Shown piece by piece: positions 1 to 8,885 of a stretch of DNA of 64,000 bases (position 1 is the first letter of the stretch; the number at the start of each line of letters is the position of its first letter). The notes under the pieces were generated by a model. The model did no database searches and was not told the DNA's origin. It saw only the letters and a list, made by a program, of their open reading frames with translations. The position numbers were made by a program, and so were the translations under genes. Source of the stretch: a virus; IMG/VR virus record IMGVR_UViG_3300035684_000001, positions 124,001 through 188,000 of that record; one strand, 5' to 3'.

Positions 1-1503
1 CGTTTCCATTGCCGTATCGACAGCCGCAACCTTTGCAGAATTTTGCTCTATTGACAGTAAAGATGCAGCTTCCCGCAAGCTAGCTTCTCGAATACGCTGC
101 CTTGGAGATACTGCGGTTTTGCACTTGCTTAAAATTTCTTTGATCTTAGCAAAAGCAGCTTTTTTTTCATCAACGTCTACCTGTTCCAGCTCTGTCGATT
201 CCTCTGTTGGCACAACTTCTTCGGTTTCTTCTATCTCTTCCCCGATCGTCGCTTCAATCAATTTTTCCGGTTCTGGTGCAACCAAAGCACTGATTGGGAC
301 GATCGCCGTAGCATAAGTTGGCAGGCAGTTGGCAATCGCCTGTTCAGGAGATATTCCTAGCGCCTCTTGCTTGGCAGCTTCTTCGCCAGCACGGATTAAC
401 TGTTGGCGAGCAGCATCGGCGACAGCGCGAACTACGGGGGCTTTAGCCAAACTTCTCGCAGCATTTGCAGCAGCTTCCGTACCAGTAGCACCTACTTTCC
501 CTCGCTGGTCTTGGGTGATCGCCTCCCCAACAATCCGTTCCGGTACGCCCCGCAATCTGTATCCAAAGGGAACAAGGCGGCTGCCGAGTTCTTCGCCTGA
601 AAGATATTCCTCCCACAACAACTGGGCGATCGGGTCTGCATCGCCCGATTTTAGTTCGCGGATTGTAGCCTTGGTATACCCCTCCGGGGAATTAATGTTG
701 ATGCACTGCTGAGCGTATATCAGTAGCTTGTAGAAAAAATCCTGTTGTTGAGTCTGGTTGACCGAACTGAGCTTTGCGGAACTTTCGTCCAATGCTTGAA
801 CTTCAGTTGTAACGACAAGCTCTGGTTTATTTTTAACCGTGTCAAAAATCTTTTCGGCATTTGTCTTTGTCGTTAGTCGATCCTCTTGGTCAATTATATT
901 TTCAAAGTCTTCCCCACCCCCTTTTTTGTTTATTGCTGGCTTCGGTTTTACCGATCGCCCTACTGGAGTGGGTTTGTTTTGATAAAGTCTTTCTGAATAG
1001 GTATTTTGATATGATTTGTCACCATTCGACAAATCGAGGTGATCAGATTTGACAGATCGATGTGTTCTGTTTTGACAAATGCAGAGCGGCGCACGTTTCA
1101 GTAGCTCAGCTAGCTTGGTGTAATTTACCGTGTAATATTTACACTGATCCCAGAATTGGGCTCGAAGTTTTTCGGAAATGATGAGCCCAGTTTCTTCGAG
1201 ATAATTAAAGATTCTGCGGAGCTTGGCAAAAGTAGCCCAAGTAAAATTCGACAGCCAATCTATCAGCTTCCCGTGTTCCCGACTTTTTTCTAGTTTGCGC
1301 TGGCTCGTGCAGGCGATCGGATTGCGGATGTACTTTGCGCCGTCGGGGGCGATCGTCCCTGCCATATCTGGGTTTTCGACGCACCACTGAATTTTAGAAA
1401 AGACTGTTGCGGCCTCTACGCCTACTATCTCAGCCACGTCTGGCGAGAAGAAGGAAAGTTTTTCTGTTTCTCGAACGACGTTTTGCGAATTATGTGATAT
1501 CAT
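1..1503 (-). CDS. Replication-type winged-helix protein, copy A (C terminus beyond the window)
   Basis: An open frame of 501 codons runs from ATG at 1503 to the window edge without a stop. Blocks WCVENP, IRNPIACT, IDWLSNF, KLRRIF and DQCKYY in the first ~125 residues, and GEELGSRLVP and NCLPTYA further on, occur in the same order in the gene at 60501, so the two are clear paralogues. The N-terminal part resembles the winged-helix region of phage replisome organisers or plasmid Rep proteins; a low-complexity acidic linker follows. The replication role is inferred from architecture only. A possible promoter (TGGACA at 1549-1544, TAAAAT at 1525-1520) lies just upstream. Confidence 0.8.
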   Translation of the reverse strand, partial: MISHNSQNVVRETEKLSFFSPDVAEIVGVEAATVFSKIQWCVENPDMAGTIAPDGAKYIRNPIACTSQRKLEKSREHGKLIDWLSNFTWATFAKLRRIFNYLEETGLIISEKLRAQFWDQCKYYTVNYTKLAELLKRAPLCICQNRTHRSVKSDHLDLSNGDKSYQNTYSERLYQNKPTPVGRSVKPKPAINKKGGGEDFENIIDQEDRLTTKTNAEKIFDTVKNKPELVVTTEVQALDESSAKLSSVNQTQQQDFFYKLLIYAQQCININSPEGYTKATIRELKSGDADPIAQLLWEEYLSGEELGSRLVPFGYRLRGVPERIVGEAITQDQRGKVGATGTEAAANAARSLAKAPVVRAVADAARQQLIRAGEEAAKQEALGISPEQAIANCLPTYATAIVPISALVAPEPEKLIEATIGEEIEETEEVVPTEESTELEQVDVDEKKAAFAKIKEILSKCKTAVSPRQRIREASLREAASLLSIEQNSAKVAAVDTAMET

Positions 1504-1915
1504 GGTGGTTATACACAAAATTTTATCTTCAAGGAAGTACGACTGTCCAGGTCGCGCTTCCTATTTTTTTGAGTATAATCGATGATCGCCATTTGCGCTA
1601 GCCTTGGACGCAAAAAAACAATAACCCGCGATAACTTTCGATTAAGGGCGGGCGATCGCGTACAATTACTTTTAACACTATATTTTATTGCAATTTTGTG
1701 AGCGATAAATTAAAACTGCTTTGTGGTACAAACGAAGTTACTGAAAATAACCATAGATAATTAACGCTGTTTTGCTAAAGTGCTGGTGATCGGTGAGACA
1801 AACTTCTCTACCGGGCAATCACAATTTTCCACAATCTTTACCCCATCGCCCGCGTGATAAGAGCTTAGGCTTTTTGTTGCGGTTGTTTGAACGGTGGAGT
1901 GATCAATGGTAATAT
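1504..1915. other. Intergenic region with promoter for copy A
   Basis: About 410 bases hold no convincing gene. On the minus strand TGGACA (1549-1544) and TAAAAT (1525-1520), 18 bases apart, could drive the gene starting at 1503. An AGGAAG/CTTCCT pair brackets the upstream sequence. Nothing else recognisable. Confidence 0.4.
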
Positions 1916-2161
1916 TTAATCATTTACAACAAGGGAGGGATCGTCCGGAGGTATCCAAACGCCATTTGCGTCAAATAAGCAATCCACCGCTTGAGCTAAG
2001 TATGGGTTGATCGCCCGATCTTTCTCGCCGGCACCGATATCCCAAACTCCAGTCCGATCGCCCCTTTCAAGCAAAGGCTCAAGACCTATCATTTCTCGCG
2101 CTTGGTTTACGGTTATTACACGATAGAAACAAAGTGCTTCTGCTGTTGCGCGATTGCTCAT
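1916..2161 (-). CDS. Small protein with a portal-like C-terminal motif
   Basis: 81 codons from ATG at 2161. The segment ITVNQAREMIGLEPL followed by ERGD is of the kind found near the C terminus of phage portal proteins (typical form ITVNEAR.xxGLPPL.GGD). The rest is acidic and short, with no other recognisable domain. It may be a detached or duplicated portal tail, or a small protein that borrowed this motif. It shows only loose similarity to the portal encoded at 26041 (ITKNESRRRVGEKPL). It lies downstream of the inverted head-completion module on the same strand. Confidence 0.5.
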   Translation of the reverse strand: MSNRATAEALCFYRVITVNQAREMIGLEPLLERGDRTGVWDIGAGEKDRAINPYLAQAVDCLFDANGVWIPPDDPSLVVND

Positions 2162-2250
2162 GTTTTTAAAATTGAATTAATGTAACGGTAAGTTACAGCT
2201 ATAATAGCAAAAACGTCTGAATACGCCTTTTGTAACATAAATTGCTAATT

Positions 2251-2400
2251 ATGTCAAATATTCCTTTGCTTATTACTGAAAAGTGGCGATCCAGCTCACT
2301 TTCATTGCGAATACCAGAACGTCAATTGTCTGTTGTTGTGAAATTTGACGATAATAAAGAATGTGTATATTTCTGTAAAGATGAGTACGTTGCTTTCTGA
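2251..2400 (+). CDS. Small hypothetical protein (49 aa)
   Basis: ATG at 2251 to TGA at 2398-2400. The product begins MSNIPLLITEKW and contains VVVKFDDNKECVYFCKDEYV, a beta-rich pattern. There is no clear Shine-Dalgarno sequence. The family is not recognised. It precedes the gene at 2455 on the same strand. Confidence 0.4.
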   Translation: MSNIPLLITEKWRSSSLSLRIPERQLSVVVKFDDNKECVYFCKDEYVAF

Positions 2401-2454
2401 CTAATCAAAAATGGTTATTGTGTTACAGCCCCTTGTTACCCTAAGAATTAGAAA

Positions 2455-2847
2455 ATGAAAATAGTAAGATTTCGATCGCCCGAGTCGCCTGAAACCGCAC
2501 AACAGATGGCAAAAAAAGTTCAAGCACATTTGTACGACGTTATAAAAGAGGAAAATGAGCTGACATTTTCTAAATTTGATAAACAAGCTTTTGATTGCGT
2601 TATTGCTTTAGAAGGTCTTAACGAACAAGATTATTTTTTTGTTGACACTGAACTTTCCTCTGCACTTTTTTCTGGTTTTACGCAACTTAATATTTGTATA
2701 GAGATAGTTATTCAATCGTCACAAAGTAATTCTAGTATGTCTGGTCATTTTTACAATCATTTAGTTTGCAACTATTTTCAATGCTTGGGAGGTGCAAATG
2801 AATTTTTTTCGCAATCACTCCAAGGTTGGTTGGATTTATCAATTTAA
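2455..2847 (+). CDS. Hypothetical protein (130 aa)
   Basis: ATG at 2455, stop at 2845-2847. Acidic, mixed alpha/beta composition with no transmembrane segment or recognisable motif. The base composition is AT-richer than the late genes, like the other small accessory genes of this element. Its 3' end overlaps the start of the next reading frame (2798), suggesting co-translation. Confidence 0.5.
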   Translation: MKIVRFRSPESPETAQQMAKKVQAHLYDVIKEENELTFSKFDKQAFDCVIALEGLNEQDYFFVDTELSSALFSGFTQLNICIEIVIQSSQSNSSMSGHFYNHLVCNYFQCLGGANEFFSQSLQGWLDLSI

Positions 2848-3062
2848 TTTTGAGAGAACTAATAACAAGCTCTACACTGACACTTTTAAATCCTATATTA
2901 AGCACAAATGAAATAACTGAATTTGTTTATATAACGGATTGTATTTACAATCCTACAATACACGTTTTAAGATTTAAAAGAAATGGAGAGCTGCAATTAC
3001 ATCAATTTTTCCCAACCAGGTTAACGATTAGTTTATTTGAGAATTTTACTGAGTATTTATAA
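2798..3062 (+). pseudogene. Small gene, possibly frameshifted
   Basis: ATG at 2798 follows a strong gggaggtg Shine-Dalgarno and gives a 37-residue product (MNFFRNHSKVGWIYQFNF...) ending at TGA 2909-2911. The next frame stays open to 3062 and reads NEITEFVYITDCIYNP then FKRNGELQLHQFF, which looks like protein rather than noise but has no good start of its own except TTG at 2826. The simplest reading is one gene of about 87 residues broken by a frameshift near 2900. A genuine 37-residue peptide is the alternative. Confidence 0.4.
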
Positions 3063-3374
3063 CCGATCGCCCCTACTTTCGCCTCCATCATCTTCAACAG
3101 TTTGCTCAATATCTACCCGATCGATATGCCCTACTCGTGTCTGCTCTTGCCTTCTTTCTTTTGACTGGGGATTGTAAGTACCGCAAGCACCTGTTAATGC
3201 TGAACCTGCAACACCAAGGGCAATCGCAAATTTTTCGGAGGACAAGTTTGTTGCAGTAATAACGTAAATAGCAACCACCGCTCCAGAAGCCGTAAGCGCT
3301 AACGGTGTGAACGATCTAACTATTTCGGCGAGCGCGTAATAATGTTCGGGCGTGTTTTTCACTTTATTTACCAC
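3057..3374 (-). CDS. Small membrane protein (105 aa)
   Basis: GTG start at 3374 overlaps the stop of the 31-residue gene upstream. Two hydrophobic stretches (about residues 20-45 and 48-65, including VVAIYVITAT and FAIALGVAGSAL) predict membrane insertion, followed by a polar, charged tail (KERRQEQ, VEDDGGE). The position at the end of the head-completion operon would suit a small phage membrane protein. The family is not recognised. Confidence 0.55.
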   Translation of the reverse strand: MVNKVKNTPEHYYALAEIVRSFTPLALTASGAVVAIYVITATNLSSEKFAIALGVAGSALTGACGTYNPQSKERRQEQTRVGHIDRVDIEQTVEDDGGESRGDRL

Positions 3375-3463
3375 TTGGTGTTTCTATCTAAACAAGAAAA
3401 TAACAATACAGCCATTGTTAGACCCGTCAAACAAATTACTACTAAAACCTCATACCATTCCAT
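3368..3463 (-). CDS. 31-residue single-span membrane peptide
   Basis: ATG at 3463 (MEWYEVLVVICLTGL...), stop TAA at 3370-3368. One transmembrane segment (VLVVICLTGLTMAVLLF) and a short charged end (DRNTKW). The stop overlaps the GTG of the downstream gene, an arrangement typical of translational coupling. Small size makes the call moderate. Confidence 0.45.
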   Translation of the reverse strand: MEWYEVLVVICLTGLTMAVLLFSCLDRNTKW

Positions 3464-3475
3464 ATTAATATTCCT

Positions 3476-3874
3476 TTAATTTCCATCTGTTTTAACTAGA
3501 CTATACTTGTACTGCAACACGACGCCGCGACTGTAAATTTCATCAACCAGTTCCATTTGATAATAAATGCTTCCTACCAGCAATCTAGAATTGGGCAAAA
3601 CATCTTTATTCGTAAACCCCTCGATCGCCAGTATATAGGCAAAAATTTTTTCTGTCGTTACCCAGCCTGCGTCTGTTGGAATTCTTGACTGTTTCCGCTC
3701 GATATGACCCTGAACAGATCGCCTAGTAAATCCAACTTGTGCTTTTACCGCGTATTCAGGATTTGCTGGTTCCACAATTCCTTTTTGACATAGAAACAGT
3801 GGAGTCCCCTGCTCTAGAGAACATTGTCTAAATGCCTCCATGTCAAACCAAGGCGAGTTCATGTCTAGAACCAT
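3476..3874 (-). CDS. Putative head-tail joining (head closure) protein
   Basis: 132 codons from ATG at 3874, overlapping the end of the upstream connector gene by 10 bases. Size, position directly after a gp6-like connector, and beta-rich composition match head-closure or head-tail adaptor proteins of tailed phages. No signature motif is visible, so the assignment rests mainly on order and length. It is on the minus strand, opposite to the other structural genes. Confidence 0.5.
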   Translation of the reverse strand: MVLDMNSPWFDMEAFRQCSLEQGTPLFLCQKGIVEPANPEYAVKAQVGFTRRSVQGHIERKQSRIPTDAGWVTTEKIFAYILAIEGFTNKDVLPNSRLLVGSIYYQMELVDEIYSRGVVLQYKYSLVKTDGN

Positions 3875-4482
3875 AGTTTTTTCCGGTAGCGTTCCAGCGG
3901 CGACATCAAATCGTCGAGGTTGGTTGAGGATCGCTGGTTTTTGGCTTCTTTCCCCACCGCGAAAGTTTGAGAAATTCCGCCTTGCAGCCCAACGTTTATT
4001 AAATGGCGGGTGCGATCACCCAACACAACTCCTGCCATCAGTCGTCTTAATATGTTGAACATAACTTGAGGGACGATCTTCGGCAAAGGGTCGTAACCAG
4101 CGGTATAAGTTACTTTATACCGCTGACCGACAGGCGAACAGCAAAATCCGCCTACTTCAACGCTCTGACCGCCGCGCCATATAGCTTGAACTTCAATGTC
4201 TGGCTGCGGATGTCCCACAAGTGAGGGCAAAGTTGTGGTTATCCCTTTGATTTCGATTACGGGCGATCGGGAAATGCTCAGCATTCCTCGATAGTTAGCC
4301 GGCAAGACTTCCACGTACTCCTTGACCAGCAAAGATTGGTGAAGCCAGTTGTCCATTTCTTCCTGGGCGATCGTCAACCAGTTTTCCAGTTCCGGCAAAT
4401 CTGGTAAAGTCTCTAGAGAACAAAGTCGAGCTGCCAGCAATCTACTTGAAGCTTCGTCAGGTGTAAGATAAAGTTTTCGCAC
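3865..4482 (-). CDS. Putative head-tail connector protein (gp6-like)
   Basis: 205 codons, GTG at 4482. The plan fits the phage head-tail connector family: an N-terminal helix pair (LTPDEASSRLLAARL), an ENWL..AQEEMDNWL helix, beta segments with RSPVIEIKGI, the typical VTYTAGYDPLP turn, and the C-terminal helix PQVMFNILRRLMAGV. These proteins form the ring under the portal that receives the tail. It starts a minus-strand operon with 3476-3874 and lies far from the portal gene at 26041, which suggests an inversion of the head-completion module. Confidence 0.7.
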   Translation of the reverse strand: MRKLYLTPDEASSRLLAARLCSLETLPDLPELENWLTIAQEEMDNWLHQSLLVKEYVEVLPANYRGMLSISRSPVIEIKGITTTLPSLVGHPQPDIEVQAIWRGGQSVEVGGFCCSPVGQRYKVTYTAGYDPLPKIVPQVMFNILRRLMAGVVLGDRTRHLINVGLQGGISQTFAVGKEAKNQRSSTNLDDLMSPLERYRKKLWF

Positions 4483-4558
4483 AACTTGATTCCAATCGTT
4501 TCTAGTGCTAGCATACGCTAAATACTAAAAATACTTCAACCTATGCAACGGGTCTAAA

Positions 4559-4695
4559 AGCCCCTTTTGTCGTTTAAGGCGATCTCAACCCATGTTGTCG
4601 CTGGCGATTCAGTAACTACCAGCTTTCAATCTAAACCCATGCAGGGGCTCCTAGGGCCCCTTTCGTCGTTTAAGGCGATCTCAACCCATGTTGTC
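4559..4695. repeat. Direct repeat duplicating the leader and start codon of the next gene
   Basis: A segment of about 40 bases (core gtcgtttaaggcgatctcaa, then cccATGttgtc) occurs at about 4559-4599 and again at 4655-4695, 96 bases apart. The second copy supplies the ATG of the gene at 4688; the first would start only a 7-codon peptide. A hairpin (AGGGGC 4643-4648 with GCCCCT 4656-4661, then TTT) precedes the second copy and is degenerate before the first. Confidence 0.75.
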
Positions 4696-5041
4696 AAAAG
4701 TTCCTCATAATTTATCGCTAAGTGCTGATCAACTTGAAGTGCTATCCGAAATGGGTATTGCACCAACATCTGTCTACATTATCAAAGCTGAAACCCTCCA
4801 CCAAACGGCAGTAAGAGTTGATGGCTACACCAACGGGCATTATGTTTTTTTTCTGGAAGGTGATGCCCGCGACCACGCCATGTTTTTGAAGTATCTGTAC
4901 GGAGAAAGCTACAGCATTGTAATGCCTACGCGCTTCCGAAATATCACTATTTACGGAAGTCCGACAGAGAAGTACGTTATCCCTGCAAATTTAGTCAATT
5001 TACAATCAGCGCCGATCAGCCCCATCAACTACAGCGCCTAA
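4688..5041 (+). CDS. Small late protein, tandem paralogue 1
   Basis: 117 codons from ATG at 4688. It shares SADQ.EVL..MGI, the block YTNGHYVFFLEG and a following FLK.LYG with the next gene, so the pair arose by tandem duplication. No function is recognised; position ahead of the tail genes suggests a small virion or assembly protein. The product is predicted soluble. Confidence 0.6.
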   Translation: MLSKVPHNLSLSADQLEVLSEMGIAPTSVYIIKAETLHQTAVRVDGYTNGHYVFFLEGDARDHAMFLKYLYGESYSIVMPTRFRNITIYGSPTEKYVIPANLVNLQSAPISPINYSA

Positions 5042-5042
5042 T

Positions 5043-5360
5043 ATGCCTACAGCGACTCCAGCTTCTCTAACTCTCACCGCCGATCAAAAAGAAATTCTAG
5101 GTCAACTGGGAATCGACGTTACAAAGTTAAATTTTGTCAACAACACCGCTGTCGATCCCGGAATTCTTTGCGACGCTTATACATCGGGTCACTACCTGAT
5201 TTTTGTAGACGGACTTCAAGAACAGCACGTCAATTTTTTCAAAAAAATGTACGCGACTCAGACAATTCCAGAACTTGCAATCAAGGTTCCAGGATTGTGG
5301 GTTTACGAAACTCCATCTGCCAAGTTCAACAAACCAGAAACTAAAGTAACTGTGAATTAG
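5043..5360 (+). CDS. Small late protein, tandem paralogue 2
   Basis: 105 codons from ATG at 5043, one base after the stop of its paralogue. TADQKEILGQLGID and YTSGHYLIFVDG match the corresponding blocks of the upstream protein. Unknown function. The tight spacing indicates a two-gene transcription unit, closed by the hairpin at 5389. Confidence 0.6.
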   Translation: MPTATPASLTLTADQKEILGQLGIDVTKLNFVNNTAVDPGILCDAYTSGHYLIFVDGLQEQHVNFFKKMYATQTIPELAIKVPGLWVYETPSAKFNKPETKVTVN

Positions 5361-5388
5361 ACGCGATGCAAAATTCAATACTCACCCA

Positions 5389-5419
5389 AGCCGGGCTAAC
5401 CAAATTAGTCCGGCTTTTT
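5389..5419 (+). promoter_or_regulatory. Late-gene leader hairpin
   Basis: AGCCGG (5389-5394) pairs with CCGGCT (5410-5415), followed by a T run. The start codon of the next gene is only 15 bases beyond, with ggag between. CAATACT lies upstream. This is one of a series of similar hairpins before late genes. Confidence 0.65.
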
Positions 5420-5433
5420 AAATTGGAGAAAAA

Positions 5434-5856
5434 ATGACACTCGTACAAGCTCACCTCAGATTTGGTCGCGAACCCTTACAGATTCCATATCCCGAAGATT
5501 TTGAAGGGGATAAATACGACGGTGGAAATACAGACTTTGACGATGCTGAAATTTACATTTCTACTGAACCGAGATTTTTTACCCCTGACGAGATCGAAGT
5601 TGTTCAAGAGTACCTAAAAACCCTTCTTTATTCGCAAGAGTTGATTGAGACGGGCTGCATCATGATCGACGAAGACGATCCGCTCCTTGAATTCGATCAC
5701 GACCAATTAGATGCTCTCGAACAAGATCAGTCGTTGCCTCAAACTCGCAAACCGATCGGCGGTGGAACTCGCCAGTTGTTCGAGCGGGTTTTGCTGATCA
5801 GGGAATACGGCTACAGAGGTACGGGGTTTAAAGGATTACCAGGAGCTAAAGAATAA
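5434..5856 (+). CDS. Late protein between connector and sheath genes (140 aa)
   Basis: ATG at 5434 with Shine-Dalgarno ggag 7 bases upstream. The product is acidic and has a conserved-looking C-terminal block GGGTRQLFERVLLIREYGYRG. Its stop overlaps the sheath start (taATGc). A tail-terminator or neck role would fit the position, but no motif proves it. Confidence 0.55.
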   Translation: MTLVQAHLRFGREPLQIPYPEDFEGDKYDGGNTDFDDAEIYISTEPRFFTPDEIEVVQEYLKTLLYSQELIETGCIMIDEDDPLLEFDHDQLDALEQDQSLPQTRKPIGGGTRQLFERVLLIREYGYRGTGFKGLPGAKE

Positions 5857-8800
5857 TGCCCAGCGCTTTGCAACAATCAATCAAAATTTACGGACCCCCA
5901 GAAGGCGCACCCGGTGTGTCTGTAATCGAGCAGCGGTCAGTAAGTATGCTCGGCGATCCTCAATTTGGCGCGATCGCCCTTTGGGGAAATTTGCGTCGGG
6001 GTCCAGTCGGTTTGCCCGTAGCTATTTCATCGAAAAAGCAGTACCTAGAACTGTTCGGCGATCCCAAAAACCCGGCGTGGCACTTGTACGAAAACAGCGC
6101 CCACCTTTGCCCGGATGCAATTGACGGTTTTTTTGCAACTTCAAGGGGTAAAGGAATTCTATTCCTGTCGCGCCTCGAAATAGATAATGCTAGACCGGCC
6201 GAAATAATTATCAAGAACCGTCAAGGTGCGGACGCACTCAGAATCACCGCCGCCAACCCAGGTCGCTGGGGCGGATACAGAAATGAAATTCCGATTTCTA
6301 CCGTTGTCGTGGCTACTTCACGGACGTTTACGCTCGTCGCACCTTCGGTAAAATCCAATGAATTCATTGGAGCTAAGGTTCGTTTTACGTCCAACTCCGG
6401 CAAAACCTACGAAATAGTTGCAAACACGGCAGCAACAGATTCTGGTGAAGTAGTCTTCACAGTAGGAGCTCAGTACGATCTTGTAGCTGATGGAATTTCG
6501 GGTCCAATTTCCATCGACGGAACAGCCAGTTACGCAACAACGAGATCGCTCTCCGGTACAATTTCTTTTCCGCTTTTGGTTAATTTATCGGGTCAGTGTA
6601 CGGCTAACCTGACTACAATTACTGGATTCTCAACCTTGTTTGTTTCCGAGTTGAAAGTAGGTGCAAACATCTATTTAAACGGCGAAGCGAGAAGGATCGA
6701 AAGCATTACTTCAGACACTACTTTAACTATCTCAGAACCCTTTAGCAGCGATGGTCGAGATTTAGTAATGCAGCGCGACAATCTCGTTGTAACAGGAGTA
6801 GGTACGGAATTTGTTTCGGAATTAAAACCAGGAGATTCAATTTATTACTCACACGATGGCGAAGAATATAGCAGAGAAATTGCTGCGATCGCCTCTGCAA
6901 CTTCTTTGACCCTTGTATCGGGTTTTGATTTTCCAATTTTAGCTGGCTCATCTGCTTACGCAGACAATCTGTGGGTGACAGGACAAAACTCGGAATACGA
7001 AATTGATATCAAGACTGGCGATGCAATTATCGATCCAAATCGCCGGGGCGAAGCTGCTACTGTAGTTGAAATTGATGCAGCCAATCAGAGGTTTAAGGTA
7101 TTCCCCCGTTTTTCTTCAAGCTTTACCGACGCCCAATTGACGAAACAGTCTCAAAAAGTGCAGGTCAAGCTGGAACAACCAGAAAACGTTGGGCTGGCAA
7201 TCGAAATTGGACAAGGAACTAAATATCCCGAAACTCATTTTTCATTGAAATGTTATTTCAATGGAACTTTGATGATTTCGGTTCCAGATGCTTCTCTAGA
7301 GAGGGAAGATCCTTATTTTGTCGAGACTATCGTCAATGACGGCAATATCGGCTACCGCACCTCCGGACAAAATTATCAAACGTGGATTGTGGTTGAGTCG
7401 TTGTGGAGTTCGACTTACACGACGGGAATACAGTCTGACGTTCGCCCCTGCAACGGTACTGGCCAAGTTTTGGAGTTGGCAGCTCAAAAACTTTATACAG
7501 TCGGTCAATTTGATTACAACGCGGTCATCGGTCGCCTGTTTGCCCCAAATCCTTACAAATATTCCCGCAACGCGCTGAGAATAAAAAATGCCAGCGCTCC
7601 TTTGACCTTAGAAGGAACGATAAGTTCCAGCGGCGTAGATGTTAGGGGTACGGGAACAATTTTCCGCAAGCAGTTGAAGCGCGGCGATTACCTTTACGAT
7701 CCGGCATCGGGAACCGTTCGCAAAATTAGGTTGATTCCGAGCGACACCGAATTAATTCTTGAAACCATGTTTCTAAAGAATGTTCGGTCAGGGACAAAAG
7801 CACTGCGCTCTGGATATCTGCTTGTAGATCAAGGTAACGATCTTACGAACTACTGTAAAGTTGGTGATCGGTTTTTGGTGTCTTACCCTGAATATTTAAA
7901 ATTTGGGTATGATGGCGACACGGCTCGTTTAACTTCCTACAACTTTACCAAATATTTCGATCTTGATCGCAACTATTTAGTAACAGCAGTTTTTGGGAGA
8001 AATGTTGGACTCGTAAGAATGGCTGTTCCCGGTGTTTCCGACATATCAACTCAAAAAGCTGGCATTGAGTATGCGTATCAAAACGCTTTTGAGTATCGAG
8101 CAGAAATACCTTCCAATATCAACAATTCAGCAGTAGCGGAAGTTTTTATCGAGCAAGATTTGGAGCGCAACAATTATATGTCTGTTGCGTTTCCTTCTTA
8201 TGGATATGTTTCCAACCCGAGGGGAACTGGCGATCGGTTTGTTTCACTTTCGGGCGACATTATGGGACTAGAAAGTGCCAAAGCAAGTTTAGCAGAAGGC
8301 TATCACCATCCCGCTGCTGGGCTTGACGCTCGTTTGTCAAGAGTAACAAAACTACCGTTTACGCCCACTCCCAGCGATGAAGCAATTTTGAATTTAGTCG
8401 GCATTCAACCGATTAAAGTTTATGCCGGCAAAGTTATTGTTTGGGGTGCTAGGTGTCCGTCTGTTGACGATATTTATACCTTTCTCCATGTCAGGCGAAT
8501 TCAGTCGAATTACCTGCGAGTGTTTATGGAAGCTAGAAGCTTCTTGCAAACACTGTTTCAGCCAAATCAACCTGAATTAGCGCAGCAAATTGTACTAATT
8601 CTCGAAAGTTTTGCGCGACGGGAATACCAGAAAGGAGTTTACACTCGATATCTTTCTTTCGATCAAGCCGTAAGAATTGATTCTTCCGGTGGGGAGTCTG
8701 GCGATTTTGACGTAGTAGTTTCAATTCTCAATGGAGAATTGAATATTTATTACGGGTACATTCCAACAGGTGTATTAGAAAGGTTGCAAATTTTTGTAGC

Positions 8801-8858
8801 CCCAGAAACAATTGTTTCTCGCGTTGGAAATAGCAGTGTAAATGCTAACTTTCTATAG
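5856..8858 (+). CDS. Contractile tail sheath protein with repeat insertion
   Basis: 1000 residues, well above the 400-700 usual for sheath proteins. The N terminus has the sheath hallmarks PGVSVIEQRS, ALWGNLRRGPVGLPV, LFGDP and, at about residue 130, ANPGRWGGYRNEI. The C-terminal third carries the conserved sheath domain (PIKVYAGKVIVWGARC, VRRIQSNYLRVFMEA). Between them is an insertion with four related units (about residues 250, 308, 371 and 586) of the form GTxFxxELKxGDxIY...I.SDT.L. The units are probably beta-rich outer decorations. The protein makes the contractile outer tube. Confidence 0.9.
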   Translation: MPSALQQSIKIYGPPEGAPGVSVIEQRSVSMLGDPQFGAIALWGNLRRGPVGLPVAISSKKQYLELFGDPKNPAWHLYENSAHLCPDAIDGFFATSRGKGILFLSRLEIDNARPAEIIIKNRQGADALRITAANPGRWGGYRNEIPISTVVVATSRTFTLVAPSVKSNEFIGAKVRFTSNSGKTYEIVANTAATDSGEVVFTVGAQYDLVADGISGPISIDGTASYATTRSLSGTISFPLLVNLSGQCTANLTTITGFSTLFVSELKVGANIYLNGEARRIESITSDTTLTISEPFSSDGRDLVMQRDNLVVTGVGTEFVSELKPGDSIYYSHDGEEYSREIAAIASATSLTLVSGFDFPILAGSSAYADNLWVTGQNSEYEIDIKTGDAIIDPNRRGEAATVVEIDAANQRFKVFPRFSSSFTDAQLTKQSQKVQVKLEQPENVGLAIEIGQGTKYPETHFSLKCYFNGTLMISVPDASLEREDPYFVETIVNDGNIGYRTSGQNYQTWIVVESLWSSTYTTGIQSDVRPCNGTGQVLELAAQKLYTVGQFDYNAVIGRLFAPNPYKYSRNALRIKNASAPLTLEGTISSSGVDVRGTGTIFRKQLKRGDYLYDPASGTVRKIRLIPSDTELILETMFLKNVRSGTKALRSGYLLVDQGNDLTNYCKVGDRFLVSYPEYLKFGYDGDTARLTSYNFTKYFDLDRNYLVTAVFGRNVGLVRMAVPGVSDISTQKAGIEYAYQNAFEYRAEIPSNINNSAVAEVFIEQDLERNNYMSVAFPSYGYVSNPRGTGDRFVSLSGDIMGLESAKASLAEGYHHPAAGLDARLSRVTKLPFTPTPSDEAILNLVGIQPIKVYAGKVIVWGARCPSVDDIYTFLHVRRIQSNYLRVFMEARSFLQTLFQPNQPELAQQIVLILESFARREYQKGVYTRYLSFDQAVRIDSSGGESGDFDVVVSILNGELNIYYGYIPTGVLERLQIFVAPETIVSRVGNSSVNANFL

Positions 8859-8885
8859 TTTTTTCATTCTTGAGACTTTTTTACA

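Noticed and set aside
329-712. Plus-strand frames across 119-1052
   Set aside because: They are antisense to the conserved coding frame of the replication-type gene, which has a clear paralogue at 60.5 kb.
1789-1916. Short GTG frame on the plus strand in the 1.5-1.9 kb gap
   Set aside because: No ribosome site, no promoter and proline/arginine-rich noise-like product.
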